Assembly (NCBI RefSeq): GCF_018326425.1
Contig: NZ_AP024601.1
Coordinates: forward strand, 1,166,001-1,230,000
DNA from: Polycladomyces abyssicola
Lineage (GTDB): Bacteria > Bacillota > Bacilli > Thermoactinomycetales > JIR-001
DNA length: 64,000 nucleotides
Direction: 5' to 3'
Made by a program: the position numbers and the translations under genes. The notes below the pieces were generated by a model, which made no database searches, had not been told where the DNA came from, and saw nothing but the letters and a program-made list of their open reading frames with translations. This document shows, in pieces, positions 54,558 to 63,434 of the stretch (position 1 is its first letter; each line of letters begins with the position of its first letter).

Positions 54558-55922
54558 ATGTCCGATATTACAAAAGGCTTTGGTCACGATAGTGTTCGAC
54601 CGGTTCCGATGAACCAGCGAAGTATGGGCCTATTCTCTACGTTTTCTTTGTGGGTCGGTGCCAATGTAGTGGTGACGACCGTTTTCACAGGCATGTTTTT
54701 TGTGCCTGATCTGAAATATTTAACAGCTATTGCGGTTATCCTTTTTGGTTCGCTTGTTGGAGCTGTTCCATTAATTCTCATGGGTAACATAGGAACCAGA
54801 ACCGGCCTTCCAACCATGGTTTTAACGAAAGGCGCTTTTGGCGAAAGAGGAGCGGTGTTACCGTCAGCTGTAAATACAATTATTTTGATCGGATGGACAT
54901 GGATTCAGGCCTATATGGCAGGCTTAAGCCTGGATCATGCTGTGACCTATTTAACAGGATACAGCAATATTAATCTTTTTACGATTCTTACAGAAATGGC
55001 TGTTGTTGCGATTACGATCTATGGTCATCGGGGGATTGAAGCAACGGAAAACATTGTTGCCACTTTAATGATCGTATTATCAGTGATAGTCTTCGGTTAT
55101 ATGTTTGTCACCTATGATATTGGAAACCTCATTCATATGGAGGCTAAGAAAAATCCAGCCATTACGGTGATGGTAGCATTTGATATAGTGGTTGCCACAG
55201 CTTTTTCCTGGATGCCTACCGTTTGTGATTTTAATCGGAATTGTATTTCTGAAAAAACGGGAATGATCGGAACTTATCTCGGATATAATCTTGCCTCTTT
55301 GATTGCCATGGGATTGGGAGCCACTGTGTCCGGTTTCTCTATCATGGGAAACATGAAGCAAACTTATGATCCTGTCGATTTGATTGGCCAGAATAATCCG
55401 ATTTTAGGTTTAGTCGCGGCCATTGTAATATTCTTATCTGTATTATCGACGAACGTAATGGCTCTCTATAGTGCAACCATGTCCTACTTGTCTATTTTCT
55501 CTAGACATCGTTTCTGGGTGCCTACACTCGTAATGGGGATCATTAGCATCGTGGGTGCGCTGCTTAAAAACTGGTTATTGGAGCATTTCCAAAGCTTTTT
55601 GCTAATGATTGGTACGCTCTTTATTCCTGTAATCGCTGTTGTTTTGGTTGACTACTACATTTTAAAACACAAACATTATGATGTGAATGAGATTATAACA
55701 GGACAAAATAAAACATACTGGTATTGGAAGGGTGTGAATCTAAGGGCCTATCTGGCATATGTGATTGGTGCGGTCTTTGCTTACTATTTCTCGTATATTC
55801 AAACATTGCCGACAGGTGCTACCATACTGACGTTTCTCCTCACCTCTTTCATTTACTGGGCTTTAATGAAATTAGGTAAAAGCACTTCTTTATCTTATGA
55901 CTATGAAAGCAGGGCAGTTTAG
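54558..55922 (+). CDS. NCS1-family (cytosine/uracil/hydantoin/allantoin type) permease
   Basis: The 454-residue protein has about 12 membrane segments and the NCS1 pattern: FSTFSLWVGANVVVTTVFTG at helix 1, LVGAVPLILMGNIGTRTGLP, FGERGAVLPSAVNTIILIGW, ATAFSWMPTVCDFNRN and a C-terminal YYILKHKHYDVNEI. CodB, PucI and Mhp1-type members import cytosine, allantoin or hydantoins with Na+ or H+. AAGGGAGGATG precedes the ATG at 54558. DNA composition is clearly AT-richer than the genes before it and after 57.6 kb. It heads an operon with a C-N hydrolase and a cyclase, so the substrate is probably a small cyclic amide or imide. Confidence 0.82.
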   Translation: MSDITKGFGHDSVRPVPMNQRSMGLFSTFSLWVGANVVVTTVFTGMFFVPDLKYLTAIAVILFGSLVGAVPLILMGNIGTRTGLPTMVLTKGAFGERGAVLPSAVNTIILIGWTWIQAYMAGLSLDHAVTYLTGYSNINLFTILTEMAVVAITIYGHRGIEATENIVATLMIVLSVIVFGYMFVTYDIGNLIHMEAKKNPAITVMVAFDIVVATAFSWMPTVCDFNRNCISEKTGMIGTYLGYNLASLIAMGLGATVSGFSIMGNMKQTYDPVDLIGQNNPILGLVAAIVIFLSVLSTNVMALYSATMSYLSIFSRHRFWVPTLVMGIISIVGALLKNWLLEHFQSFLLMIGTLFIPVIAVVLVDYYILKHKHYDVNEIITGQNKTYWYWKGVNLRAYLAYVIGAVFAYYFSYIQTLPTGATILTFLLTSFIYWALMKLGKSTSLSYDYESRAV

Positions 55923-55923
55923 A

Positions 55924-56772
55924 ATGACAGAAAAGAAGTATCAAATAGGCATCGTTCAAGCAAGGTTTGCGAATGGAGAAATAAAGAGAAACTTAGAAAA
56001 GATGAAGGAAATAGTTGAAAAATGCAAAGAAAGATCTCCAAAAGTTAAACTGATGCTATTCCCGGAATTAGCAGCAACAGGATATTTTCTATCATCTGCA
56101 ATTCGGCAATATGCCGAGACTCCAAATGGCTGGATTGCCCGGTACCTGTCGGAAGTAGCAAGAAAAAATAAGATGTATATTTCCTACGGGTATGTGGAAT
56201 CAGGCAGTAAAGGTGAGATTTTTAATTCCCTGAGGTTCATTGATAATCATGGTAAATGGATTGCTAACTATCGCAAAATTCATATTACAGAGTTGGAAAG
56301 GGGGATCTTCTCCCCTGGAAGTGAGATTGTATCCACAAAAACGGAATTGGGGCATATCGGATTCATGATATGTTGGGACCTTGCTTTCCCGGAATTGGCC
56401 CGTATGTTAGCGGTTAGAGGGGCAGACCTGATTTTAAATCCAAGTGCATGGGAAAAGCCGTATGATGCCCCTTTTTTGCGTTTTGCAATGGCGAGAGCGA
56501 TTGACAATACTGTTTATGTAGCTGCTTGTAATCATGTAGGTCAGTCTAACGATCTTATATTCTTTGGCAGATCAGGTCTATATGGTCCGGATGGTACTGC
56601 TGTTGTTTTAGCGGCGGAAGATGATGAGAAAGTAATCGTAGGTGAAGTTGATTTAGCGTATCGGAAAAAAGTGCAGTCAAACTTTTATACGATGCTAAAG
56701 GAAAGACGCAAAGATTTGTATGCACTGAAAGGGGAGGAATCATCACATGTTCAAAGCGGAAAAGATTGTTGA
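55924..56772 (+). CDS. carbon-nitrogen (nitrilase-superfamily) hydrolase
   Basis: The 282-residue enzyme has the triad Glu in LMLFPELAATGYF, Lys in YRKIHITELERG and Cys in FMICWDLAFPELARM, with NPSAWEKPYD and VAACNHVG. The AIRQYAETPNG and GSEIVSTKT segments place it near amidase or N-carbamoyl amidohydrolase branches rather than true nitrilases. It starts one base after the permease stop (ATG 55924, weak AGGGCAG site). It overlaps the cyclase by 26 bases. It would deamidate or decarbamoylate a ring-opened product. Confidence 0.82.
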   Translation: MTEKKYQIGIVQARFANGEIKRNLEKMKEIVEKCKERSPKVKLMLFPELAATGYFLSSAIRQYAETPNGWIARYLSEVARKNKMYISYGYVESGSKGEIFNSLRFIDNHGKWIANYRKIHITELERGIFSPGSEIVSTKTELGHIGFMICWDLAFPELARMLAVRGADLILNPSAWEKPYDAPFLRFAMARAIDNTVYVAACNHVGQSNDLIFFGRSGLYGPDGTAVVLAAEDDEKVIVGEVDLAYRKKVQSNFYTMLKERRKDLYALKGEESSHVQSGKDC

Positions 56773-57406
56773 CTTATCAATTCCCCTAACTAATGACACT
56801 CCAATTTATCCAGGTGATCCTCAACCGAACATCAGGGTTGCTGCCACAATTGAAAACGAAGGATACAATGTTCACTATGTCCATATCGGATCGCACACAG
56901 GGACACATGTTGATGCTCCTTACCATATTTGTCCCAATGGTAAGAAAATTGATCAATCAGACTTACATCTCTTTATTGGAACAGGTGTTGTGATCCCTGT
57001 GCTTGGAAAAGGGGAACAGGAAGCAATTGTACTAGATGATGTTGAGGCTTATTTGGACCAGCTCTCGCCCGGTAAAATTGTATTATTTTATACAGGATGG
57101 TCACAATACGCAGGAGAAGAGAAGTATTTCCGCCATCCTTATGTTCACGTAGATGTCATTCAAGAAATGATCAAAAGAGGCATTCGTACTTTTTTTATTG
57201 ATGCCATAAATATTGATTTGACCGGGGGTACATCGTTCCCGGTCCATGATGCGATCGCCGCGGTAAATGGAATCATAGGAGAAAATCTAACCAATTTTGG
57301 AGCGATTGATTTTCCGGATCCACTGGTATGTGCTTTTCCCTTGCCAATTGCAGGATCAGATGGATCACCTGTCAGAGCCGTAGCTATTAAGGTTCATAAA
57401 GAATAG
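56747..57406 (+). CDS. cyclase family protein (kynurenine formamidase/cyclic amide hydrolase type)
   Basis: The 219-residue protein has the metal-binding core HTGTHVDAPYHICPNG, DLSIPLTNDTPIYPGDP at the start, and FFIDAINIDLTGGTSFPVHD with a second His. This is the KynB/isatin-hydrolase-like fold that opens amide bonds, often in rings, with a divalent metal. GGGGAGG lies upstream. As the third gene of the NCS1 operon it may open an imported ring, whose product goes to the C-N hydrolase. Kynurenine genes are not nearby. Confidence 0.8.
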   Translation: MFKAEKIVDLSIPLTNDTPIYPGDPQPNIRVAATIENEGYNVHYVHIGSHTGTHVDAPYHICPNGKKIDQSDLHLFIGTGVVIPVLGKGEQEAIVLDDVEAYLDQLSPGKIVLFYTGWSQYAGEEKYFRHPYVHVDVIQEMIKRGIRTFFIDAINIDLTGGTSFPVHDAIAAVNGIIGENLTNFGAIDFPDPLVCAFPLPIAGSDGSPVRAVAIKVHKE

Positions 57407-57422
57407 GTTTATTTTTGCTATA

Positions 57423-57451
57423 GATAGATGTGTATGCGTCTATCGTTTTAT
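57423..57451 (+). terminator. terminator after the NCS1 operon
   Basis: GATAGATG-tgtatg-CGTCTATC (one G-T pair) followed by GTTTTATT, 17 bases after the cyclase stop. Confidence 0.7.
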
Positions 57452-57542
57452 TATCATATAAATATGAAACGCTTTCATGTATGAAAAAATCCCGTGATAG
57501 AATAGATTCCCCTGTTTCATATTTTAAATGGAAAAATGGAAA

Positions 57543-57589
57543 AGTCATATACAAACCCAGCGGAAAAACCGCTGGGTTTGTATATGACT
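57543..57589. repeat. perfect 21-bp inverted repeat between convergent operons
   Basis: Two exact 21-base arms (57543-57563 and 57569-57589; core CAAACCCAGCGG / CCGCTGGGTTTG) enclose AAAAA. It lies at the boundary of the AT-rich NCS1 operon and the GC-richer gab operon. It may act as a terminator barrier or mark a recombination junction; no T-run follows on either strand. Confidence 0.8.
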
Positions 57590-57590
57590 C

Positions 57591-57617
57591 GACTGCCGGC
57601 CAAATCCCGGCAGTCTT
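57591..57617. terminator. second hairpin at the gabT 3' end
   Basis: GACTGCCGG-ccaaatc-CCGGCAGTC followed by TTTTATT on the plus strand. It abuts the gabT stop codon and could end plus-strand read-through from the NCS1 operon. Confidence 0.75.
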
Positions 57618-58976
57618 TTATTCCCCAAGCACCTCATCCACCACTTCTTCAATCACGTCCAACCCTTCCTCTAGCTGCTCATCGGTGATCACCAGCGGAG
57701 AGAGGACACGGATTACATTGCTGTAAAGGCCTGCCCCCATCAGGATGACGCCCCGCCGATTGCACTGCGCAAGGATCTTTCCGGCCAGCTCTTTATCGGG
57801 AGTTTTATCCGGACCTTTGACCAGCTCCATGGCGCACATGGCGCCGAGGCCACGGACGTCACCGATCTGTGGGTGCTTCTCCTGTAGCTTGTGGAAACGG
57901 GCTAGCACTTTCTCACCGATGATCTGTGCCCGCTCCGGCAGCTTCTCCTCCTCCATCATCTCGATCACCTTCAGGGCGGCGATGCACCCTAAGGGGCTTC
58001 CTCCGTAGGTGCCGCCGATCTCTCCAACATCCGGGGCATCCATGATCTCCGCCCGCCCCGTCACCGCGCTGATGGGAAGCCCTGCGGCGATGGACTTGGA
58101 CAGGGTGATCAAATCTGGAACAACGTCAAAGTGCTCCATGGCGAACATTTTTCCGGTACGGCCAAAGCCGGTCTGCACTTCGTCGGCGATGAAGAGGATC
58201 CCGTGCTTTTGACAGATCTCATAAACGCCTTGGACAAAGGCTTTGGAGGGGACAACAAACCCGCCTTCCCCCTGCACCGGCTCCATGATGATAGCAGCCA
58301 CATCCTCTGCCGGCACTTCGCTCAAGAAGAAATTCTTAATCCGATTGAGGAGTTCCCTGTCCAGCTCCTCCGGGGACATTCCTCTCGGAGCCCGGTAGTA
58401 GTAGGGATAAGGTAGCTTATACACATCCGGAGCAAAGGGGCCAAACCCGAATTTATAGGGTTTTACCTTGCTGGTCAGGGACATGGCCAACAGGGTCCGT
58501 CCGTGAAAGCCCCGCTCAAAAGAGAGGATCGCCCGCCGCCCGGTGTACTTGCGGGCGATCTTCACCGCGTTTTCCACCGCCTCGGCGCCGCTGTTGAGGA
58601 AGAAGGTCTTCTTTGCGTGGGCCCCGGGGGTGATCTGGTTCAGCTTCTCCGCAAGGGCCACATAGGGCTCATACATCATCACGTGGAAGCAGGGGTGGAT
58701 ATACCGGTTCAACTGCTGCTTCAACGCCTCTACCACCTTGGGCGGACAGTGGCCGGCGTTCAGACTGCCGATAGCTCCGGCGAAATCGATGAAGGTATTG
58801 CCATCCACATCGGTCAACAGCGCCCCTTCCCCCTTGGCGGCAAAGGTGGGTACGGTGTTAAAGGGACCCCGGGGAACGTTTTGCTCCTTTTTCTCCAACA
58901 GGGCTTTTGCCTTCGGTCCGGGGATCTCCGTGCGGAGATCGATAAATTGGTAAGAAGTCTTCGCCAAGTTCGACAC
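57618..58976 (-). CDS. gabT: 4-aminobutyrate aminotransferase
   Basis: The 452-residue class III PLP transaminase has GAIGSLNAGHCPPKVVEAL, FFLNSGAEAVENAVKIARKY, SFERGFHGRTLLAMSL, Asp265 in FIADEVQTGFGRTG and Lys294 in LSKSIAAGLPISAV. This is the GabT pattern (GABA or 5-aminovalerate to 2-oxoglutarate). It yields succinate semialdehyde for GabD, encoded 18 bases upstream. It is the last gene of a six-gene operon that begins with pxpB. Confidence 0.9.
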   Translation of the reverse strand: MSNLAKTSYQFIDLRTEIPGPKAKALLEKKEQNVPRGPFNTVPTFAAKGEGALLTDVDGNTFIDFAGAIGSLNAGHCPPKVVEALKQQLNRYIHPCFHVMMYEPYVALAEKLNQITPGAHAKKTFFLNSGAEAVENAVKIARKYTGRRAILSFERGFHGRTLLAMSLTSKVKPYKFGFGPFAPDVYKLPYPYYYRAPRGMSPEELDRELLNRIKNFFLSEVPAEDVAAIIMEPVQGEGGFVVPSKAFVQGVYEICQKHGILFIADEVQTGFGRTGKMFAMEHFDVVPDLITLSKSIAAGLPISAVTGRAEIMDAPDVGEIGGTYGGSPLGCIAALKVIEMMEEEKLPERAQIIGEKVLARFHKLQEKHPQIGDVRGLGAMCAMELVKGPDKTPDKELAGKILAQCNRRGVILMGAGLYSNVIRVLSPLVITDEQLEEGLDVIEEVVDEVLGE

Positions 58977-58994
58977 CCCTCTTAAACAAAATCC

Positions 58995-60440
58995 TCAATC
59001 CAGTTTCACTGATACATATTTGGTCTCCAGAAACTCCTCGATCCCGTAACGGCCACCTTCCCTGCCCAGTCCGCTCTCCTTGAACCCGCCGAAGGGGGCT
59101 TGGGCGGTGGAGGGGATACCGTCATTTATCCCGACGATGCCGTACTCCAGCTTCTCAGATACCCGGATGGCCCGGGAAAGATCTTTGGTGTACAGGTAGG
59201 CAGCCAAACCGTATTCGGTGGCGTTAGCCTTTTCCACCGCCTCCTCTTCCGTTTCAAAGGCTTGGATGGGGGCCACCGGGCCAAAGGTTTCCTCCTGTTC
59301 CACCAGCATATCGGCGGTGGTGCCTAAGAGCACCGTCGGCTCGTAGAAATGGCCTCCCTCCGCACCCGGGCCCGTGAAACGCTTCCCGCCGGTAATTAGG
59401 CGTGCTCCCTTCTCCAAGGCATCCTCCACATGGCGCTCCACTTTTTTCAAGGCATACTCATCGATGAGGGGACCGATGTTGACTCCTTCCTGCAAACCAT
59501 TTCCCACCTTCAGCTGCTGCACCTGACGGGCCATCTCCTTGGCAAATTGTTCCTGGATGCTCCAGTGCACATAAATCCGGTTGGTGCAGACACAGGTTTG
59601 CCCGGCATTGCGGAATTTGCTGGCGATTACTTCCCGGACCGCCGCCGTCAGATCGGCGTCGTCAAAGACGATAAAGGGAGCGTGGCCGCCCAGCTCCAGG
59701 CTAACCCTTTTCACCGTATCTGAGGCCTTTTTCATCAGGATCTTGCCTACTTCCGTGGAGCCGGTGAAGGTGAGCTTCCGCACCCGGGTATCCTCTAGCA
59801 GTACATCTCCAATCATCCGTGGATTCTTTCCCGTCACCAGGTTGAAGACACCTTCAGGTAATCCCGCTTCCGCGAAGATCTCCGCCAGCCTGCAGGCCGT
59901 CAGCGGCGTCTGTCCCGCCGGCTTGACCACAGCGGTACATCCCGCCGCCAGGGCGGGGGCCACTTTGCGGGTGATCATCGCCGCCGGGAAGTTCCAGGGG
60001 GTGATCGCTGCCACCACTCCGACCGGCTGCTTCAACACCCAAATCCGCTTGTTGGGGGCAGAGGCGGGAATGGTGTCACCGTAGATCCTTTTCCCCTCTT
60101 CGGCATACCACAGTACGAAGTCCGCCGCATACCGTACCTCTCCGAGGGCTTCCGGCAGGGGCTTACCCTGCTCCATAGTCATGCAACGTGCCAGTTCCTC
60201 CTCGTTTTCCCGCATCAGCTGGTACGCCTTGTGCAAAATATCCCCCCGCTCCCTGGCGGTGAGAGCAGCCCAACCCGGATACGCCCGGTAGGCAGCGTCG
60301 ATAGCCTTTTTCACATCGTTGGCCGTGGCATCCGCTGCTGTCCCCACCACTTCACCCGTGGCGGGGTTGGTCACCTCGTAGGAAGCGCTGTTTTCCGACT
60401 TCACCCATTTTCCATCAATAAACAACTGATACTGCTTCAA
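58995..60440 (-). CDS. gabD: NAD(P)-dependent succinate-semialdehyde dehydrogenase
   Basis: The 481-residue aldehyde dehydrogenase has ITPWNFPAAMITRKVAPALA, FTGSTEVGKILMKKA, catalytic Glu249 in LELGGHAPF and Cys283 in FRNAGQTCVCTNRIYVH. The typical SSADH end is APFGGFKESGLGREGGRYGI. The TCVC pair (Cys283, Cys285) is a redox-sensitive feature of GabD. It should oxidise succinate semialdehyde, or glutarate semialdehyde, to the diacid. It starts four bases after the biotin carrier stop. Confidence 0.9.
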   Translation of the reverse strand: MKQYQLFIDGKWVKSENSASYEVTNPATGEVVGTAADATANDVKKAIDAAYRAYPGWAALTARERGDILHKAYQLMRENEEELARCMTMEQGKPLPEALGEVRYAADFVLWYAEEGKRIYGDTIPASAPNKRIWVLKQPVGVVAAITPWNFPAAMITRKVAPALAAGCTAVVKPAGQTPLTACRLAEIFAEAGLPEGVFNLVTGKNPRMIGDVLLEDTRVRKLTFTGSTEVGKILMKKASDTVKRVSLELGGHAPFIVFDDADLTAAVREVIASKFRNAGQTCVCTNRIYVHWSIQEQFAKEMARQVQQLKVGNGLQEGVNIGPLIDEYALKKVERHVEDALEKGARLITGGKRFTGPGAEGGHFYEPTVLLGTTADMLVEQEETFGPVAPIQAFETEEEAVEKANATEYGLAAYLYTKDLSRAIRVSEKLEYGIVGINDGIPSTAQAPFGGFKESGLGREGGRYGIEEFLETKYVSVKLD

Positions 60441-60444
60441 TGTG

Positions 60445-60699
60445 TTATTCCTCTCCTTTCAATTCGGCCACCGTTTGTCCGGCGTCGATGATCGATGCAT
60501 CTTCCACCAGAAAGCGGAGCACCACCCCAGATTCTTCAGCCGTGATCTCATAGAAATTTTTCATCACTTCCACCAGTCCGATGACATCGCCTTCTTGTAC
60601 ACTCTGCCCCTCTTCTACAAATGGGGGCTCATCAGGGGACGGACGGCGGTAAAAGACGCCCGGCAGGGGAGAGGTGATCGCTTTGGCTTGTTGAGACAT
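60445..60699 (-). CDS. small biotin/lipoyl carrier protein (BCCP-like)
   Basis: The 84-residue protein is a single biotinyl domain: ITSPLPGVFYRRPSPDEPPF, EEGQSVQEGDVIGLVE, biotin lysine Lys47 in EVMKNF, and FLVEDASIIDAGQTVAEL. The MKN in place of MKM is within the range of small BCCP-like proteins found in 5-oxoprolinase (PxpABC) clusters. No biotin carboxylase gene (accC) is in the operon or the window, so its carboxylating partner would have to be encoded elsewhere. GGGAGGAG precedes the ATG. Confidence 0.85.
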   Translation of the reverse strand: MSQQAKAITSPLPGVFYRRPSPDEPPFVEEGQSVQEGDVIGLVEVMKNFYEITAEESGVVLRFLVEDASIIDAGQTVAELKGEE

Positions 60700-60728
60700 A
60701 CTTTTCTCCTCCCATCTGGTTGATTCAT

Positions 60729-61499
60729 CTACCTACGATCCTGGAAGGACACGATGGAAACCCCGTGCTCTCGTAAATACGCTGCGATGGTCTCCGCCAG
60801 CCGAACGGCTCCTGGGGTGTCTCCGTGTACGCAAACGGTATCGACGGCTACCTGAATGTCTTTTCCATCCAACGTCGCCACTTTTCCCTCAGTCACGGCC
60901 CGGTAAACCCGGCGGGCCACTGCTTCGGGGTCAAGCTCCTTCTCCATCGAGCGGGTAAAGACGATCTTCCCATCGGCGGCGTACTCCCGGTCGGCATAAA
61001 ATTCTGCCGCCACCGGCTGCCCCATCTCCTTGGCCAGACGGTAAGTGACGGAGGCCTCCATGCAGTACAGGATCAGCCCAGGGTCCGTCTTTTGGATTGC
61101 TTCGATGATGGCCCGGCTCAGCTCCTCGCTCTCAGCAGCCATCATGTAAAGGGCGCCGTGGGGTTTGACGTGTTGCACCTCCATCCCGTAAAAGCGGGCA
61201 AATTCCCTTAACGCTCCCAGTTGGTAGATAAGATCGTCCTGGATTTCTTTCGGAGATGCGTGGATGTAGCGCCGGCCGAAACCTACTAAATCAGGGAAGC
61301 CACAGTGAATACCCACAGCCACCCCGTGGGCTGTGGCCATCTCCACCGTCCTGCGCATCACGTGGGGATCTCCGGCGTGAAAGCCCCCGGCGATGTTGGC
61401 AGAGGAGATGGTTTTAATCATCTCCTCATCCATGCCCATCTTCCAGGAGCCGAAGCTTTCCCCCATGTCACAGTTGAGATCGATCTTCATTTGCTTCAC
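60729..61499 (-). CDS. pxpA: LamB/YcsF family 5-oxoprolinase subunit A (PxpA)
   Basis: The 256-residue protein matches PxpA/Ycs[91 protein letters not shown] and [16 protein letters not shown]. In the PxpABC complex it acts with PxpBC to hydrolyse 5-oxoproline to glutamate with ATP; related sets act on caprolactam or other lactams. It starts in the pxpC stop (ATGA). Confidence 0.92.
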   Translation of the reverse strand: MKQMKIDLNCDMGESFGSWKMGMDEEMIKTISSANIAGGFHAGDPHVMRRTVEMATAHGVAVGIHCGFPDLVGFGRRYIHASPKEIQDDLIYQLGALREFARFYGMEVQHVKPHGALYMMAAESEELSRAIIEAIQKTDPGLILYCMEASVTYRLAKEMGQPVAAEFYADREYAADGKIVFTRSMEKELDPEAVARRVYRAVTEGKVATLDGKDIQVAVDTVCVHGDTPGAVRLAETIAAYLREHGVSIVSFQDRR

Positions 61500-62473
61500 C
61501 TCGTAATGATCCGTTCTTTGACCTCGGCGATCCTCTTTTGCTCCTCGCGTCTCGCGGCGAGGGATTCCTCCCTGGTGACGGGGACAAAGCGGGCTTTTTC
61601 ATTAGTTTTCATCTGCCCCACCTTGGCCAAATCGGCGCTGATCACCGTAGCGATGGTGGCATAGCCGCCGCCGGTCACTGCATCGTTCAACAGGGCGATA
61701 GGTTCTACCCCGTCGGGAACCTGGATGGAGCCAATGGGATACCCCAAATCCACCACATTGGAGGGGTTGCTGCCGGCGCCGAAAGGCTGTTCCCTGGGGA
61801 CAAAGTGTAGGCGTGTCCCTTTAAAGCGGTAGCCCACCCGATTGGCCTCGGGGGTGACCGTCCATTCCGTCTCCAAAAAGGTGCGCTTGCTCTCCTCCGT
61901 CAAGCGGTAGCTGCACAGTCCCATCATCACCCGGATCTCGGAGAAGGTGGAAAAGGAGGGCCAGTACTCCTGAGGCACCCGGATCCCCGGCTCCGCTCGC
62001 CGTACTTGCTGGCCACCGATCTTGAGCACGTCCCCGGCCTTGAGGGGCCGGCCTTCATATCCTCCAATGCCGCATAAGGTGTAGGTGGAGCGGGAGCCCA
62101 GCTTCATCGGCACATCGATCCCACCGGCCACAGCAAGGTAGGCCCTAGCCCCCCCTTTTACGATACCGAAGGACAACACATCCCCTGCCTTCACCGCAAC
62201 CGCCTCCCACGTAGGGATCGGCTCTCCATTGATCTTCGGCGGAATCTCCGCACCGGTGACGCTGATGAGGGTATCCTCACCAAACTCCAGCTCCGGTCCC
62301 ATATAGGTGATTTCCAGGGAAGCGGCGTTCTCATCGTTTCCCACCAATAAGTTGCCCACTGTATAGGCAAAGGGGTCCATTGCTCCGGAAGGGGGCAAGC
62401 CAATATGGTAGTAACCGATACGACCCCGGTCTTGTATGGTAGTCTGTAATCCCGGCTTACGTACTTTGATCAC
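61496..62473 (-). CDS. pxpC: 5-oxoprolinase subunit C-like (PxpC/KipA, AHS2 domain)
   Basis: The 325-residue protein follows the biotin-dependent carboxyltransferase-like AHS2 family: [80 protein letters not shown] and [20 protein letters not shown]. With PxpB it forms the ATP-using half of the lactamase. It is overlapped by four bases at both ends (pxpB before, pxpA after), a sign of tight translational coupling and stoichiometric complex assembly. Confidence 0.92.
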   Translation of the reverse strand: MIKVRKPGLQTTIQDRGRIGYYHIGLPPSGAMDPFAYTVGNLLVGNDENAASLEITYMGPELEFGEDTLISVTGAEIPPKINGEPIPTWEAVAVKAGDVLSFGIVKGGARAYLAVAGGIDVPMKLGSRSTYTLCGIGGYEGRPLKAGDVLKIGGQQVRRAEPGIRVPQEYWPSFSTFSEIRVMMGLCSYRLTEESKRTFLETEWTVTPEANRVGYRFKGTRLHFVPREQPFGAGSNPSNVVDLGYPIGSIQVPDGVEPIALLNDAVTGGGYATIATVISADLAKVGQMKTNEKARFVPVTREESLAARREEQKRIAEVKERIITR

Positions 62474-63354
62474 CGATACAACCTCCCCAACACTTTTTCC
62501 GAAAACGCCCTGGGGCGGTGGATCACCTCATCGGGAGTGAAAGAGATCCGGCTGGTGTGGTAGGTGAAGGTCCCCTCCTCCACCTGTCGGCGAATTGCGT
62601 TGTATTCATCCATATCGATTCTGCGGAAGCGGAAAATATCGCCGGGTCTTGGAAACACCATCGACTCTTTAAAGTCCGGGAGCCGTTGGTCCTTGTCAAA
62701 AATCGGCGCTGGTGCGATACCGAAGAGCTGATATCCTCCGGCCCCTTGAACCGGATAGATACAGGCGAAGGCACCTCCCCAGCCGAAGGCCCTCTCTGGC
62801 GTGTAGGTCCGCGGCCGGACATACTTGGGCACCTCGATCTGCTCCTCCCGGGGAACCATCTGAAAGCACCATGGCAACCCCGGAACAAAGCCAATCATGG
62901 ACACCCAAAAGGGGGATTGTGTTTGGGCGTGGATAAAATCCTCCTTGCTTTGAAACCCATTGATTCGCGCCGCATACTCTAAGTCAGTGGAGTTCGGATC
63001 CTGGTGGCGGTCACGAAAGCGCATCAAAGCCTCATGGGTCCAGGGATCCTCGTACAGGATGGGCACATCGACGATCCGGGACTCCAGCTCCACCTCGGAG
63101 AGATCGGATACGGATGCATCGATCTTTTTCAGTTCCGAGATGATCTCGTCGGCATCGACTATATCCGGATCAAAGCGGATCATGTAGGATGCGTTGGCGG
63201 GGCAGATGTCCAAAATCCCCGTCCAATTCTTCTCCCGCAATTTTTCCGTGATCGCCATCGCCCGGAAGTTAACTTCCAAGCTCATTTCTTGGTCCAGTTC
63301 AACAAAGATGAACTCGTCTCCCCCGTAATCGTAACGGGCTTCCTGCTTATCCAT
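62470..63354 (-). CDS. pxpB: 5-oxoprolinase subunit B-like (PxpB/KipI, AHS1 domain)
   Basis: The 294-residue protein has GDEFIFVELDQEMSLEVNFR, AITEKLREKNWTGILDICPA, the AHS1 end FVPGLPWCFQMVPRE, PRTYTPERAFGWGGAFACIY and PVQGAGGYQLFGIAP, and FPRPGDIFRFR. It is the first gene of the pxpBCA-biotin carrier-gabD-gabT operon. The N-terminus and length are about 60 residues longer than short KipI forms, since the C-terminal tail after FRFRRID is extended. GGTGGGTGGG and an ATG at 63354 give the start. Confidence 0.9.
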   Translation of the reverse strand: MDKQEARYDYGGDEFIFVELDQEMSLEVNFRAMAITEKLREKNWTGILDICPANASYMIRFDPDIVDADEIISELKKIDASVSDLSEVELESRIVDVPILYEDPWTHEALMRFRDRHQDPNSTDLEYAARINGFQSKEDFIHAQTQSPFWVSMIGFVPGLPWCFQMVPREEQIEVPKYVRPRTYTPERAFGWGGAFACIYPVQGAGGYQLFGIAPAPIFDKDQRLPDFKESMVFPRPGDIFRFRRIDMDEYNAIRRQVEEGTFTYHTSRISFTPDEVIHRPRAFSEKVLGRLYR

Positions 63355-63417
63355 CGGCTACCCACCCACCTCCACCGATAAATTTTGAATCATCCAACGA
63401 TATCACATACAAAATCC

Positions 63418-63434
63418 CACAAAAAGCATGCCAA
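63418..63434 (-). promoter_or_regulatory. possible sigma-54 promoter for the pxp-gab operon
   Basis: On the minus strand TTGGCAT-GCTTT-TTGTG has the -24 GG and ten-base spacing of sigma-54 promoters, but GT replaces the invariant GC at -12. It lies about 65 bases before pxpB. A PAS sigma-54 activator is encoded 12 kb away and Bacillus gab operons can be sigma-54 dependent, so it deserves testing rather than trust. Confidence 0.35.

Noticed and set aside
57464-57480. TGAAA-CGC-TTTCA as a CcpA cre site
   Set aside because: It is palindromic but one base short of cre spacing and lies downstream of the NCS1 operon, with no promoter to control.
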